A DNA stretch of 64,000 bases from DASRHT01 sp035293765 (lineage in GTDB: Bacteria > Chloroflexota > Ktedonobacteria > Ktedonobacterales > Ktedonobacteraceae). The stretch spans positions 90,901 to 154,900 of the forward strand of contig DATGMF010000055.1 in NCBI GenBank assembly GCA_035293765.1, given 5' to 3'. This document shows, one piece after another, positions 50,180-59,882 of the stretch. The stretch's first letter is position 1, and the number at the start of each line of letters is the position of its first letter. Both the position numbers and the translations under genes were made by a program. The notes beneath the pieces are model-generated. The model had not been told where the DNA came from. It did not search any database and saw only the letters and a program-made list of their open reading frames with translations.

Positions 50180-53100
50180 TTAGTCTTCATTGACGCGTAG
50201 CGCCTGACCCACGGGAGGGCGCGAGACGATTCTGACCATCAGGCTGAGCGCCACGACACAGATACAAATAAATATGATCAGGGCAATGCCTAGCGAAGGC
50301 GGTAGAACGATCTGAACTGGCAGCGTGCGCTGGGACGCGATCAATCGGGTCCCTACGAATGCGCTGCCGCTCACGGGCGTACTCGTGAAGATAAGCGCGG
50401 GAATCACGGTAACCGATAGCAACGCCCCAAAAATCATCCCTATCACCATTGCTGTCAAATATACCATAACCTGTTCCCAGGTCAGAACGCTGGCAACCTG
50501 GCGCGGCGTTGAGCCCAGAGCGCGCAGCACCGCGAAGTTGGTGAGGCGCGCTCGGGCGTTGAGCCAGGAGGCGATAAAGCTTCCCATCAAAGCTAACAGC
50601 AGCGCCGTGACCGAGCCGATAGCCAGCGTGCCAATCAGGCTAAGATAGAACGGATCGCCCTGCATGGCAACGAGAAGGGCGCGGCGATCTTGCAGGTTAT
50701 TGAGATATAGACTGGAGCCTGTCAAAATCGTGCGGACCTCTGCTACGCTTGTAGCGTCATCCTTTGTATTTAACCAGACGTGGTTGACAGGCAGGCTGGC
50801 TGGGAACCTGGCGTTTGGTGAAAGGTTCCTGCCGAAGATCGTATTCAAGGTCTGATAATCAACAAGCATGGTGCCCGATGTGGACGCGCCCGTGGACGCG
50901 CTAAAGCTGGTCCCTACGGGTGAGATATGCTCTACCCTGGCAATGGCTCTGCAATGAAGGGTAGGGCGACGGAGGGTATTGATATCGATGGTGAAGGTTG
51001 CGCCTGGATGGAGTTCGAGGGTATCCCATACAGTTGCATCTACAATTACGGGTACCACATTATCATGTAACGCTTGATTTTCCTGCGCTTTAAGCTGTGC
51101 CATCAGCGACTGTAGGGGCAGGGCTGGCCCCTGCCCTGGCGTGAATGATAGTAGGGGCCAGCCCTGCCCCTGCCCTGTGATTTGCCCGAGCGTGGGTATT
51201 TGTGCGGGCCAGAAGGCAGTGCGGGCAAAGGTGCTGGTGTCGATGGCTTCCACCTGTATGGAGATGTTTGGGCTGAGGCCAGCGGAGACGGCTCTGGCGC
51301 TGTAGCCTGCTGAGGCGGAAGTGACGCCGGGGATATGGGTGTACAGGTCGATAGTCCGGGCCAGTGAAGGAGCGGGGTTGGATGTGGGCTGGTCTCCACT
51401 GAAGTCGGCTCCAACCTGGTATGCAGCGGCGTTAAGCGCTTGTTGAGCCTGAGACGCCGTGAAGACTAGCGTGAAGATGGCGAAGGCGCTGGCGAGCGCG
51501 AGTAACAGGATCATGCGTAACGTCTGGCGCGGAGCGCGCGCTATTTGCGCCAGCGCCAGCATTGGCGGCGCTCCCCGGCCTCGTATGGCTAACGCTGAAC
51601 TGGCGCGCAGAAAGAGGGGATAGAGGCGCAGGAAGAGTAAAACTGCTGCGATCAATAAAAATATTGGGGCGATAAGGGCAAGGGGGGTAGCGACGAGTCC
51701 TCTGGTATTGCTATCGAGCAGGCCGCCGAGGTTGGTGATGTAGAGCGAGACCGCGTAGCCGACCAGCGAGACGATGATTGCCACGATATCGAGTTGCAGG
51801 CGCTGCCAGAGGGGGCGCTGCGTTGAGCGTGCATACTCGCGCCTGAGCGTCAGCACGTCCATGCGCGTGGCGCGGTTGAGCGAACTCATCATCGCGATTA
51901 CCGCCATGGCTGCGGCTAGAATGGCAAGCCAGCCAATATTGAGCAGCGTCTCAAGCGGTTGCGCGGTAATGGCTTGCAGCGCATTTTGCTGCGTGGGCGC
52001 CAGGATGCTGCGGGCGATCAGGCTGACGGCGAGGAGCGAGAGCGGCGGGCCTATCACCAGGGCGAGCAGGCTCAGACCGATGCTCTGCGTCGTCAGCGAA
52101 CCAAAAATCTGGCGGCTGCTGGCTCCGCGACTGCGTAATACGGCAATAGCATCAGCCTGGCGATCTACCAGCAGTTCCGCCATCACGCTCAGGAAAATCA
52201 GGATCAGCGCAGTAATCTGCAATGCGAGAATTTCCACGGGGACGCGTGACAATGCGGCCTGCGTCTGGAATTGTCCCAGAATGCCGGGACCATCGGAGTT
52301 GCTGAGCGTCGCGCCGGATACCGCTATCTGCTGCACATAAGGGTATGGTCCCGGCCCCGCTTGCGATTGATTTTGTAAATAGCCATATTTATTGGTGATG
52401 CCGGTCTGCATTTTATCTAGTTGATTGGTTAAATCGTCTAGCTGGTTGATAGTAAAGCGCGCGGGGTCCAGGCGATACTGCCAGAACTGATCCAGGGGAA
52501 GCTGAAAGAGCGGGGCTTTTGTCTGGTATGTTTGCGCGATGGCATCGAGCGCCCTTTGCAGGCCGGAGATGGGCAGCAGGATGGTATAGACGGTCCACTG
52601 CGACTCGGGAACGGGCTCGAAGGTTGCGCCATGCCAGAACGCATCCTGGGGCGCGCTGGCTGTGAAGAGGCCGGAGATGCGTAATGCGAGCGGCTGAGTG
52701 ATAACCTTGCCAGGGTTAGCCTCTGTGGAAAAGGGCAATTGCAGCGTAATTAGCGAGCCGGGAGCAACGTGCAGACTCTGCGCGGCGGCGGGTGTGAGCA
52801 GCACATCGATGTGATTGCAGCTCTCGTCGCTGCATGTATCGGCGGGGAGCTGTCCCTGTTGCAGCGTGATATGGGGTGTGGCCTGTTGCATGTTGGTGCT
52901 GAACAGTTGCATCAGGTTGCCGGCCTGTGTCTGCCTGGGTGAGAGAATCGTCAGCCCGGGCGTTTTGATCGAAAGCTCGACGTGGTCACTTAAATAAGGC
53001 TGGAGCAGTTGTTGAAACAGTGGATGAAGCTCCTGCTGGAGATCCTGCGCGAGCCTGGTTGAAAGCCCCTGTGTACTGATGTGCAGCATCAGATCAGCGT

Positions 53101-53320
53101 TGGTCGGCGTGGTAGCAAACAGGCTGCGCAACTCCGCCGTGGCCGTTACGGCTGAAAATAAGGGGATAGCGCAGACAATCATGATGGCCGCGATGATTCC
53201 CAGCCCTGTGACAAACAAAAGGAAGCCGCTTTGTCGCCAGCGCCAGAGCGCCAGGGTGACGATGGAAGGCATAATTGCACGCTTATGGCTGTGAGACAGT
53301 GTTTTTGTACTACCGGACAT
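50180..53320 (-). CDS. FtsX-family ABC permease with repeat-derived insertions
   Basis: A 1046-residue integral membrane protein with an N-terminal membrane segment, a large extracellular domain (about 60-370), an FtsX unit (LALQITALILIFLSVMAELL, VDRQADAIAVLRSRGASSRQIF), further segments, a second extracellular part (about 630-890) and a C-terminal FtsX unit (GSVTALLLALMGSFIASWL, LTNFAVLRALGSTPRQVASVLTWEQ). It resembles its neighbour at 53354 along its whole length but has about 22 extra residues after WPAQ, encoded by two copies of a GGGGCAGGG repeat. ATG 53320 has AAGGA upstream. It would work with the two ATPases. Confidence 0.92.
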   Translation of the reverse strand: MSGSTKTLSHSHKRAIMPSIVTLALWRWRQSGFLLFVTGLGIIAAIMIVCAIPLFSAVTATAELRSLFATTPTNADLMLHISTQGLSTRLAQDLQQELHPLFQQLLQPYLSDHVELSIKTPGLTILSPRQTQAGNLMQLFSTNMQQATPHITLQQGQLPADTCSDESCNHIDVLLTPAAAQSLHVAPGSLITLQLPFSTEANPGKVITQPLALRISGLFTASAPQDAFWHGATFEPVPESQWTVYTILLPISGLQRALDAIAQTYQTKAPLFQLPLDQFWQYRLDPARFTINQLDDLTNQLDKMQTGITNKYGYLQNQSQAGPGPYPYVQQIAVSGATLSNSDGPGILGQFQTQAALSRVPVEILALQITALILIFLSVMAELLVDRQADAIAVLRSRGASSRQIFGSLTTQSIGLSLLALVIGPPLSLLAVSLIARSILAPTQQNALQAITAQPLETLLNIGWLAILAAAMAVIAMMSSLNRATRMDVLTLRREYARSTQRPLWQRLQLDIVAIIVSLVGYAVSLYITNLGGLLDSNTRGLVATPLALIAPIFLLIAAVLLFLRLYPLFLRASSALAIRGRGAPPMLALAQIARAPRQTLRMILLLALASAFAIFTLVFTASQAQQALNAAAYQVGADFSGDQPTSNPAPSLARTIDLYTHIPGVTSASAGYSARAVSAGLSPNISIQVEAIDTSTFARTAFWPAQIPTLGQITGQGQGWPLLSFTPGQGPALPLQSLMAQLKAQENQALHDNVVPVIVDATVWDTLELHPGATFTIDINTLRRPTLHCRAIARVEHISPVGTSFSASTGASTSGTMLVDYQTLNTIFGRNLSPNARFPASLPVNHVWLNTKDDATSVAEVRTILTGSSLYLNNLQDRRALLVAMQGDPFYLSLIGTLAIGSVTALLLALMGSFIASWLNARARLTNFAVLRALGSTPRQVASVLTWEQVMVYLTAMVIGMIFGALLSVTVIPALIFTSTPVSGSAFVGTRLIASQRTLPVQIVLPPSLGIALIIFICICVVALSLMVRIVSRPPVGQALRVNED
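50332..50356. repeat. GGACGCG repeat copy inside the permease gene
   Basis: GGGACGCGATCAATCGGGTC plus CCTAC. Positions 50333-50356 are identical to the intergenic copy at 16652-16675. It encodes residues near VGTRLIASQR in the C-terminal extracellular loop. Confidence 0.6.
50894..50917. repeat. GGACGCG repeat copy inside the permease gene (second)
   Basis: GGACGCGCTAAAGCTGGTCC plus CTAC, inverse of the element at 33693-33730 in its core. It encodes the PVGTSFSAS region. Confidence 0.55.
51112..51177. repeat. Paired GGGGCAGGG repeats in frame within the permease gene
   Basis: Copy one (51112-51137, GTAGGGGCAGGGCTGGCCCC followed by TGCCCT) and copy two (51151-51177, GTAGGGGCCAGCCCTGCCCC followed by TGCCCTG) together span 66 nt, about 22 codons. 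The paralogous permease lacks this stretch. Confidence 0.7.
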
Positions 53321-53353
53321 TGAGCATTCCTTTTCTATTACATTTCCATCGAT

Positions 53354-56300
53354 TTAATCCTCGTTCAGCCGGAGCACCTGGCTCATTGAGGGGCGAGAGA
53401 TCGTGCGTATCATCATACCGAGAGCAATAATGCAGATGGCGATAAGCGTCGCGAGAATGATCCCCAGTGAAAGCGGGATGATGGGCTGAGCGGGGAGAAC
53501 ATGCTGCAAGGCGTAGAACTGGCCTGGAGTGAAACCGGAGAGGGGTCCACTGGCGGGAATGCTGCTCAAGGTGAGGTTGGGGATCATCGTGGCAGAGAAG
53601 AGGGTGCCAAAGATCAGGCCGAGCAGCAGGGAGGTCGCGTAGACGATGACCTGCTCCCACAGCAGAACATTACCGAGCTGACGGGGCGAGGTGCCGAGCG
53701 CCCGCAGGACCACAAAGCTGGTCAGGCGCGCTCGCGTGCTGAGCAGGGAGACCAGCAGGTTGCCGATCAGCGCCAGCAGCAGAGCGGTGACGGTACCAAA
53801 GGTTAAGATGCCCGCTAGGTCCAGATAGAATGGATCGGTGCTGAATGTATCCGCCAGGGTGCGCCGGTCATAGTAGGGGCTCGGATCGAAACGGATAGTA
53901 TCGAGAGTTTTGCGCACATTAGCCAGAGTGGTCGGATCATCGCGGGTGCGCAGCCAGAAGTAGTTGATAGGGAGAATGGCCCTCAATCCTGTTTGTGAGC
54001 TATCGTGGATGTAAATGCTGGCGTAGGTCTGGAAGTCGAGGAGCACGCCACCGGGCGGGGGCGTATCTCCGGCGATGCCCGCACCTGTGCTATCGTTGAT
54101 GGTGGGGATATGGTCCATCTCGCCGATCACCAGGCAATGCAGATCGACCGCCACCCCCGTGGCGACGGTGAATGTGGAGCCGAGATGCAGATGAAGGTTG
54201 TTCCAGGCCACCGCGTCCACAAACACCGGGACAATATCATCGTGGATGGCAGCCGCGCGCCGCTCCTTGAGTTGCTGCATGATGGCGCTGACAGGCGTAC
54301 GAGAAGCCTGCGCAGGCCAGACGGCGCTGCGGGCATAAGTGTCGGCATCGACAGCGCGAATCTCCATCAAAAGCGTAGCAGTCGAGCCTGCAACCGAGCC
54401 CTGAGCAGCGAAGCCCGCCGTAGCTGAGAGGACGCCAGGGATAGATTGATAATCAGCCATCACATCGGCCAGTGACGAGTTGTCGCTGGCATGCGTCGTG
54501 CCGCTAAAATCCGCTCCGGTTTCGTAGCTGGCTAGATCAATGGCGTATTGATATTGAGAAGAGGTGAAGATCAGGGAAAAGATGGCGAACGCAGTGGTGA
54601 AGGTCAGCAGCATAATCATACGCAAGCTCTGACGTGGCACGCGCGCCATCTGCGCCAACGCCAGCATAACCGACGCGCTGCGACCACGCTCGGCAATGCG
54701 CGCAGCCAGTTGCAACACGATTGGGAAGAGGCGTAAGAAGAGCAGTATGCAGCCGATAGCCAGAAAGAAGGGAGCTACCAGGGTGAGCGGAGCCGTGATC
54801 AGCGTCTGCGTCCCGGTATCGAGGAAGCCGCCGATGCTGGTGAGGTAGAGCGAGATGGCATAGCCGATCAGGGCGACGATAGCGGCTACCACATCGAGAT
54901 TGAGACGCTGCCAGAACGGGCGGCGCGTCGAGCGCGCTGCCTCTTTACGTATCGCCAGCACATCCATGCCGATGGCCTTGCGCAGCGACATCCCCATCGT
55001 CACAATGGCAACGAGCGCGATAGCCACAGCATAGCCAGCCGTGGTCAGCATCGTCTCGATGGGATGATCGCTGATCAGGTTCAATGCGCTCTGCTCGACG
55101 GGAGTGAGGGCGTGTTGAGCGAAGAAATAGACCACCAGCAGGGCGAGTGGAGGGCCGATGAGTAGCGCAATGACGCCCAAAATGAGGGCCTGCATCAGCA
55201 GCGAAAGAAAGACCTGCCTGCCACTGGCTCCGCGGCTGCGCAGTACAGCGATAGCATCGGCCTGCCGATCCACCAGCAGATCGGCGATCAGGCTCACAAA
55301 GAAGAGAATGAGCGCGATAATTTGCAGCCCGACAATCGTCACCGGGATGCGCGTGGCGGCGATGCGCGCGTTGAGTTGCTCTAACGTGCTCTGACCGCCG
55401 GGACCGGATAAGACGTTACTGAGCAGGAAAACCTGCCCGATATAGGGATATGGAGTGGGGTTAGTCTCATCACCACTAAAGTTGATATTTTGTGTATCAC
55501 CAAATCTGTTAGTCATAGCGGCTTGAAAACTGCGCAGTTGGGCAGTGAGATCGTTCAGTTGCAGAATGGTAGTGCGAGCAGGGTCCAGATGATAATACCA
55601 GTCTAACGCGTAAGATGCAAAAAGGGAGGGCAGGTGGAAACTCTGGGCCAGCCGATCAAAAGTAGAGAGGAAAGCCTCGTTGAGGGTAAGAAAGGTAAAA
55701 TGGGTAATGCTTACCCCTGGTGAGACTTGTTGCTCCGTAACGTCGAGATTCTGTCCATGCCAGTATGCCTGGTTGGCTTGCGAGACGGTAAAGAGACCGA
55801 CAACGCGCGCTTTAAGCGTGGTATTGTGGAAATGTTGCAGAATTGCGGGGTCCCGGCCCTGACCGGGGAAGAAACGGGTCTGTATCGCCGTGTCGGCAAA
55901 AGCCATGTTCAGCGTGATGAGGGAGCCAACAGAGACCTGCATGAGCTGGGCAGCTGCCGGTGTCAGCATAATTTCGGTTTCATCGCCAGCAGTGGCGCGC
56001 GGCATCCGTCCCTCTACCATCTGGGTGTACGATGACATCTGCTTTGCCGAGGCGCTCATAAACGTCAGGTTATAGAGTCTTGGCGCAGGCGGCGGTGAAA
56101 TAATCCTTGCATTATTCGTATTCATAGCAAAGTCTGGCGTGTTCTCTAGATAAGGGCCAATATGCTGCCGTATCAGTGGATCAATCTGATGCAGCACATC
56201 ATGCACAATCGTCGTGGAAAGTCCCTGGTTAACTACGCTGACGCTGATCGTCGCGCTATCAGGGGGCGCGCTCAAAATATTGCGCATGCCCGCAGTACCT

Positions 56301-56488
56301 GTCACCGTTGAAAATAAAGGTATCGAACAGGCAACAATCACGGTGGTAATCAGGCCAAGCGTTGTGATAAGCAGCAAGAACCATGTTCGTCTCAACCGCC
56401 AGAGAGCCAGCGTAATCACTGATGATAGCGGGTTGCCGGATTGTTTGGGGGGAGCTGCAGGTGAGGTCCTTCGCGTTGTTGTTTGCAT
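53354..56488 (-). CDS. FtsX-family ABC permease (paralogue)
   Basis: A 1044-residue permease, paralogous to the one at 50180 over its whole length. It has SLIADLLVDRQADAIAVLRSRG, the FtsX core, a large extracellular middle part and the C-terminal LTSFVVLRALGTSPRQLGNVLL. It carries no repeat insertion at the site where the paralogue does (WPAQ, ASRTPVSAIMQQLK). ATG 56488 follows GAGGATAAAGG. The two permeases with two ATPases probably form a heteromeric transporter. It is the first gene of the leftward operon; the promoter region 56489-56889 is shared with the divergent DUF2089 unit. Confidence 0.93.
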   Translation of the reverse strand: MQTTTRRTSPAAPPKQSGNPLSSVITLALWRLRRTWFLLLITTLGLITTVIVACSIPLFSTVTGTAGMRNILSAPPDSATISVSVVNQGLSTTIVHDVLHQIDPLIRQHIGPYLENTPDFAMNTNNARIISPPPAPRLYNLTFMSASAKQMSSYTQMVEGRMPRATAGDETEIMLTPAAAQLMQVSVGSLITLNMAFADTAIQTRFFPGQGRDPAILQHFHNTTLKARVVGLFTVSQANQAYWHGQNLDVTEQQVSPGVSITHFTFLTLNEAFLSTFDRLAQSFHLPSLFASYALDWYYHLDPARTTILQLNDLTAQLRSFQAAMTNRFGDTQNINFSGDETNPTPYPYIGQVFLLSNVLSGPGGQSTLEQLNARIAATRIPVTIVGLQIIALILFFVSLIADLLVDRQADAIAVLRSRGASGRQVFLSLLMQALILGVIALLIGPPLALLVVYFFAQHALTPVEQSALNLISDHPIETMLTTAGYAVAIALVAIVTMGMSLRKAIGMDVLAIRKEAARSTRRPFWQRLNLDVVAAIVALIGYAISLYLTSIGGFLDTGTQTLITAPLTLVAPFFLAIGCILLFLRLFPIVLQLAARIAERGRSASVMLALAQMARVPRQSLRMIMLLTFTTAFAIFSLIFTSSQYQYAIDLASYETGADFSGTTHASDNSSLADVMADYQSIPGVLSATAGFAAQGSVAGSTATLLMEIRAVDADTYARSAVWPAQASRTPVSAIMQQLKERRAAAIHDDIVPVFVDAVAWNNLHLHLGSTFTVATGVAVDLHCLVIGEMDHIPTINDSTGAGIAGDTPPPGGVLLDFQTYASIYIHDSSQTGLRAILPINYFWLRTRDDPTTLANVRKTLDTIRFDPSPYYDRRTLADTFSTDPFYLDLAGILTFGTVTALLLALIGNLLVSLLSTRARLTSFVVLRALGTSPRQLGNVLLWEQVIVYATSLLLGLIFGTLFSATMIPNLTLSSIPASGPLSGFTPGQFYALQHVLPAQPIIPLSLGIILATLIAICIIALGMMIRTISRPSMSQVLRLNED

Positions 56489-56889
56489 CCTTTATCCTCG
56501 TTTTTGCCTTGCTGATTTGTTTTTCTTCCCACGGCTATAGTATGGCTCCAGTATTCTCTGACCATATAATGTGGGTAATGAGAGAGGCGAAATTCAAATA
56601 GTGATATTCTATAGTGATACTACGCTCTGTATGCGTACTTTCTCACATGTCAACTTCAAATGCATTTGGGGCAATCGCTTCGCCGCCAAAAACCCCCTTT
56701 TCAGAAAATATTTCCAAACAATTGATTTTATTTGCCAAAAGTATTGACAAAATTTGCAGTGGTATGTTACTATTCTCATATCGTTAACGAAAAAACACCA
56801 AAGCAATGTGAATATTAAGCAGTTTATATGGAGGGGATCTGGGGGAGCGATAATGAAGTTCTTACAGATCGGTATAGGAGGACAGACCG
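56489..56889. other. Divergent control region
   Basis: About 400 bp between the permease operon (leftward) and the DUF2089 operon (rightward). The rightward promoter is at 56744-56773. The leftward promoter was not read. No other gene is supported. Confidence 0.5.
56744..56773 (+). promoter_or_regulatory. Promoter of the DUF2089 / solenoid operon
   Basis: TTGACA (56744-56749) and TACTAT (56768-56773) are 18 nt apart, about 120 nt before the first start at 56890. This is a good sigma-70-like promoter. Confidence 0.7.
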
Positions 56890-57141
56890 ATGAATTTATA
56901 TTCGTACGAGAAGATTGCAGCGCAGCGGCTGCAGGAATTGCAGCACGAGATGGAAGAGATCCGGCTTGGGCAGAGTGTGCCCCACGATCATGCTGAGCCC
57001 CCGCTAGGACGGCGTATCGTTGGCAATATCGGCAAATCGCTTGTCTCATTAGGTACAAAGCTGGAGCGTGTTGATCCACGGAATGAACTGGCGCCGCCTG
57101 CTGGTCGTGCGCCATCGCTATCCCAGGAACTTTATTACTAG
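56890..57141 (+). CDS. Small unknown protein, first gene of the solenoid operon
   Basis: An 83-residue protein from ATG 56890, with GGAGGACAGACCG upstream. It starts with a helical, Gln/Glu-rich part (SYEKIAAQRLQELQHEMEEI) and has a basic Gly-rich middle (LGRRIVGNIGKSLVSLGTKL). No family is recognised. DUF2089 follows after 21 nt. Confidence 0.75.
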   Translation: MNLYSYEKIAAQRLQELQHEMEEIRLGQSVPHDHAEPPLGRRIVGNIGKSLVSLGTKLERVDPRNELAPPAGRAPSLSQELYY

Positions 57142-57162
57142 ACTGAAGGAGGCCATTAACAT

Positions 57163-57522
57163 ATGCATCCATTGATAACAAGAGATCCTGTGAGCGGGGA
57201 CGAACTGATTGTTACTCGCCTGGAATGTCCATCGAGCGGGGTCGTGATTGAGGGCCGTTTCAATCTCGGCTGGATTGGGCGCCTGACGCGCGAGCAGTTG
57301 GACTTTGTGGAGATGCTGGTCAAGTATCGCGGCAACATCCAGAAGCTGGCGGTGGAGATGAACGTTGCCTACAACACCGCGCGCAGCCGTCTCGACGAAA
57401 TCGTTACCGCGCTGGGTGGAACGCCCGAGAGCGACGGACGCGTAGACCGGCGAGCTGTTCTCGATAAGCTGGCGGCAAAGGAGATCAGCGTCGAGGAGGC
57501 CATGCGCTTGATGAAGGGCTAG
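57163..57522 (+). CDS. DUF2089 family protein
   Basis: A 119-residue DUF2089 protein (PF09862). It has CPSSGVVIEGRF at the start, a helix-turn-helix-like part (LVKYRGNIQKLAVEMNVAYN, then TARSRLDEIV), and the C-terminal helical unit DRRAVLDKLAAKEISVEEAM. DUF2089 proteins are usually encoded beside DUF4097/YvlB-like proteins and may regulate them. AAGGAGG precedes ATG 57163. The next gene follows with a 4-nt gap. Confidence 0.88.
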   Translation: MHPLITRDPVSGDELIVTRLECPSSGVVIEGRFNLGWIGRLTREQLDFVEMLVKYRGNIQKLAVEMNVAYNTARSRLDEIVTALGGTPESDGRVDRRAVLDKLAAKEISVEEAMRLMKG

Positions 57523-57526
57523 TGCT

Positions 57527-57901
57527 ATGCCTGTATCAAAAGAAGAACGCAACCGCATCCTGCGCCTGGTTGAGGTGGGACAGGTAAGCGCGCTGCAGGC
57601 TGAGCAACTGCTCGACGCGTTAGAAGATGAGCCGCCGCGTGTCGTTGAGCCTGTGCGTGACCGCACCCTGCGCATTCGTGCCACCAGCATGAACCCCGGC
57701 CTTTCGCGCGTCCATTTAATGGCGGTAATGCCTGTGAATCTGATCAAAATGAGCCTGCGTCTGGGAGCAAAGCTGGTGCCGCAGTTAAGTAATAATGCAC
57801 TGGAGGGCTTATTACAGGCTATCGAGCGAGGAGCCACGGGCCGCCTGCTGGACCTGCAAGACCTGGAAAAGGGCGAGCGGCTAGAAGTTTTTGTTGAATA
57901 G
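57527..57901 (+). CDS. SHOCT-like regulatory domain protein
   Basis: A 124-residue protein. The start is a SHOCT/YvlB-type helical unit, RNRILRLVEVGQVSALQAEQLLDAL, found also at the C-terminus of the next protein. The second half (VHLMAVMPVNLIKMSLRLGAKL, LQAIERGATGRLLDLQDL) is beta-alpha and unassigned. It lies 4 nt after DUF2089. It may be a small partner or a truncated relative of the solenoid protein. Confidence 0.8.
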   Translation: MPVSKEERNRILRLVEVGQVSALQAEQLLDALEDEPPRVVEPVRDRTLRIRATSMNPGLSRVHLMAVMPVNLIKMSLRLGAKLVPQLSNNALEGLLQAIERGATGRLLDLQDLEKGERLEVFVE

Positions 57902-57922
57902 CTGATGAGGAAGGAACACATC

Positions 57923-59875
57923 ATGCAACAGAGGATTCCTGCGGAAGCAGTGCAACGTATACTTCTATCAAATATTGAGGGCGAGCTCAGCGTCCACGGG
58001 TGGGAGCAACTGAGCATTATGATTAATGCCGATGATGACCTTGCTACAGTGCAGCAGGAGGGCGATGCTCTGCTGATCCGGGGTTGTAGCGATTCGCTAG
58101 AGCTCTGGGTTCCTTTTGAGGTGATCATCACTGCCAACCAGATCGGCGCCGATGCTGCGATAGAGAATGTGCGCCAGGTTGAATTGCGCGATGTGGGGGG
58201 CGATGCTTCGCTGAAAAACGTACATGGAGAGGTGGCGCTGAGCAATATCGGGGGCGATCTGGAAGTGATGAGCGCCTCCACCGTAAATGCTGGCGGAATC
58301 GGGGGCGATGCTCTTTTCTCTTTTATCAAGAACGTAGAGGTGAACGATGTGGGAGGCGATCTGGATTTGAGGGAAGTTGAAACGGCCAACATCAGCAATG
58401 CGCAAGGCGATCTGATGGCGCGTGATGGGGTCACTGTGCTGCGTTGTAGCAATGTCGCAGGCGATTGTGATGTACGGGGGAGCGGGAATGCTGAATTGCT
58501 GCTAGAAAACATTAGCAATGACCTGACGGTGAGCGGAGCCGCAAGCATCCAGGTAAGCAATATCGGGAGTGATTGCCAGATTGAGAATAGTGCCGGGGCG
58601 AAGGTGGTGCTGGGCAATGTGGGCAGCGACCTCACGATTATCGGTGCAGCGACAGTGCAGGTGGGCAACGTATCAAGCGATTGCAGCCTGCGTGATATCC
58701 AGGGCGACGTTACCATCGGCTATATCGGCAGCGACGCCATTTTAAATGGTATCGGCGGTAATCTCCAGGTGAGCAGTGTCGGAGCTGATGCGCAGCTCAA
58801 GGGCATGCATGGCAGCGCTGAAATTGGCAGAATTGGTGCAGATCTACATTTACAATCCGACTTTCCGGCTGATAGCTCCACCCGTTGTCGTGTTGGAGGA
58901 GATGCAGTCATTTTCCTGCCACGGGATGCGAATCTGAGCATCCGCGCAACCGCCGGTGGCGGAGTGAGCGGGCGCGCGGTCGTCTCCAGCTCCGGCGGCA
59001 ACCAGGTGAGCCTGACCTATGGCGAAGGGGCAGCTCAGGTCGAATTAACGGTTGGCGGCGAACTCGTGATCCGCGGGGCCGAAGATCCGCGCAGCAGCAG
59101 TTCCTGGGGATGGAACGATTTCGGACGCGATATGGCCGACTTCGGGCGTGATATGGCGAGCCTGGGGCGCGATATCGGTCGTGAGATTTCCGCTTCTATC
59201 AGGGATGCCACGTCATCCTGGAGCATCAATATCGCTGACGATGTGATGCGTAACGCCGAAGAACAGGCGCGCCGCTTCAATGAAGCGCAGCAGCGTCGCT
59301 CCGAGCAGATGGCCCGAGAACAGGCGCGCCGTATGGAAGAGCACGCCCGTCGTATGGAGGAGCAGCGGCGACATATGGAGGAGCACGCTCGTCGTCTGGA
59401 AGAGCAGCAGCGCCGCATAGAAGAAAGAAACAACAAGCGTGCAGGAGAGTGGGAGCGTCGGCTTAACGTCCGCTTCAACAATCGCGAGTGGAGCATGGAC
59501 CCCGAACGGATTGACCGTATTGTGGAACAGGCGCGGCGAGCCACTTCCGAAGGCGTACTGGGTGCGCTGGATGCCGTGGAGCAGGCCCTGAAGAATCTCA
59601 GTGTGACCCGCCCGACGCCACCCCCTCCGTCTGATTTCCCCGCGGCGCCAGTTCCCCCGGTTCCTCCCGATCCGCCAGTGCCACCAGCGCCGGGAGCTCC
59701 GCCGATGACGCTGACATCACCAGAGGTAGGCAGCGACCAGCCAGCTCCGGCAGAGGAAAATGCAGCTCGTCCACCGGTAGACATAGAGCAGGAGCGTGAG
59801 GCGATTCTGCGCATGATCGCGGAAGGCCGCATCACTCCCGACGAGGGCGATATGTTGCTGGAAGCGCTTGGATAG
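57923..59875 (+). CDS. DUF4097-like beta-solenoid protein with coiled coil and SHOCT-like end
   Basis: A 650-residue protein from ATG 57923 (GGAAGGAACACATC upstream; frame open from 57905). Residues about 70-320 are a repeat region in which units like NVGGDLDLxxV recur every 18-21 residues, as in DUF4097 adhesin-like beta-solenoids. About 385-430 has a Gly/Asp/Arg-rich linker (DFGRDMADFGRDMASLGRD). Residues about 445-520 are a charged coiled coil built of ARRMEEHARRMEEQ-like heptads. A Pro-rich stretch (about 565-600) leads to a SHOCT-like C-terminal unit, EQEREAILRMIAEGRITPDE. It has no signal peptide, so it may act in the cytoplasm or at the membrane inside face. Confidence 0.82.
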   Translation: MQQRIPAEAVQRILLSNIEGELSVHGWEQLSIMINADDDLATVQQEGDALLIRGCSDSLELWVPFEVIITANQIGADAAIENVRQVELRDVGGDASLKNVHGEVALSNIGGDLEVMSASTVNAGGIGGDALFSFIKNVEVNDVGGDLDLREVETANISNAQGDLMARDGVTVLRCSNVAGDCDVRGSGNAELLLENISNDLTVSGAASIQVSNIGSDCQIENSAGAKVVLGNVGSDLTIIGAATVQVGNVSSDCSLRDIQGDVTIGYIGSDAILNGIGGNLQVSSVGADAQLKGMHGSAEIGRIGADLHLQSDFPADSSTRCRVGGDAVIFLPRDANLSIRATAGGGVSGRAVVSSSGGNQVSLTYGEGAAQVELTVGGELVIRGAEDPRSSSSWGWNDFGRDMADFGRDMASLGRDIGREISASIRDATSSWSINIADDVMRNAEEQARRFNEAQQRRSEQMAREQARRMEEHARRMEEQRRHMEEHARRLEEQQRRIEERNNKRAGEWERRLNVRFNNREWSMDPERIDRIVEQARRATSEGVLGALDAVEQALKNLSVTRPTPPPPSDFPAAPVPPVPPDPPVPPAPGAPPMTLTSPEVGSDQPAPAEENAARPPVDIEQEREAILRMIAEGRITPDEGDMLLEALG

Positions 59876-59882
59876 TTTCAAT

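Noticed and set aside
57118..58716. Long leftward open frame of 532 codons
   Set aside because: It is the antisense of the DUF2089 and solenoid genes, which have good ribosome sites, known families and a promoter. Its composition (Ser/Pro/Arg-rich) is typical of a shadow.
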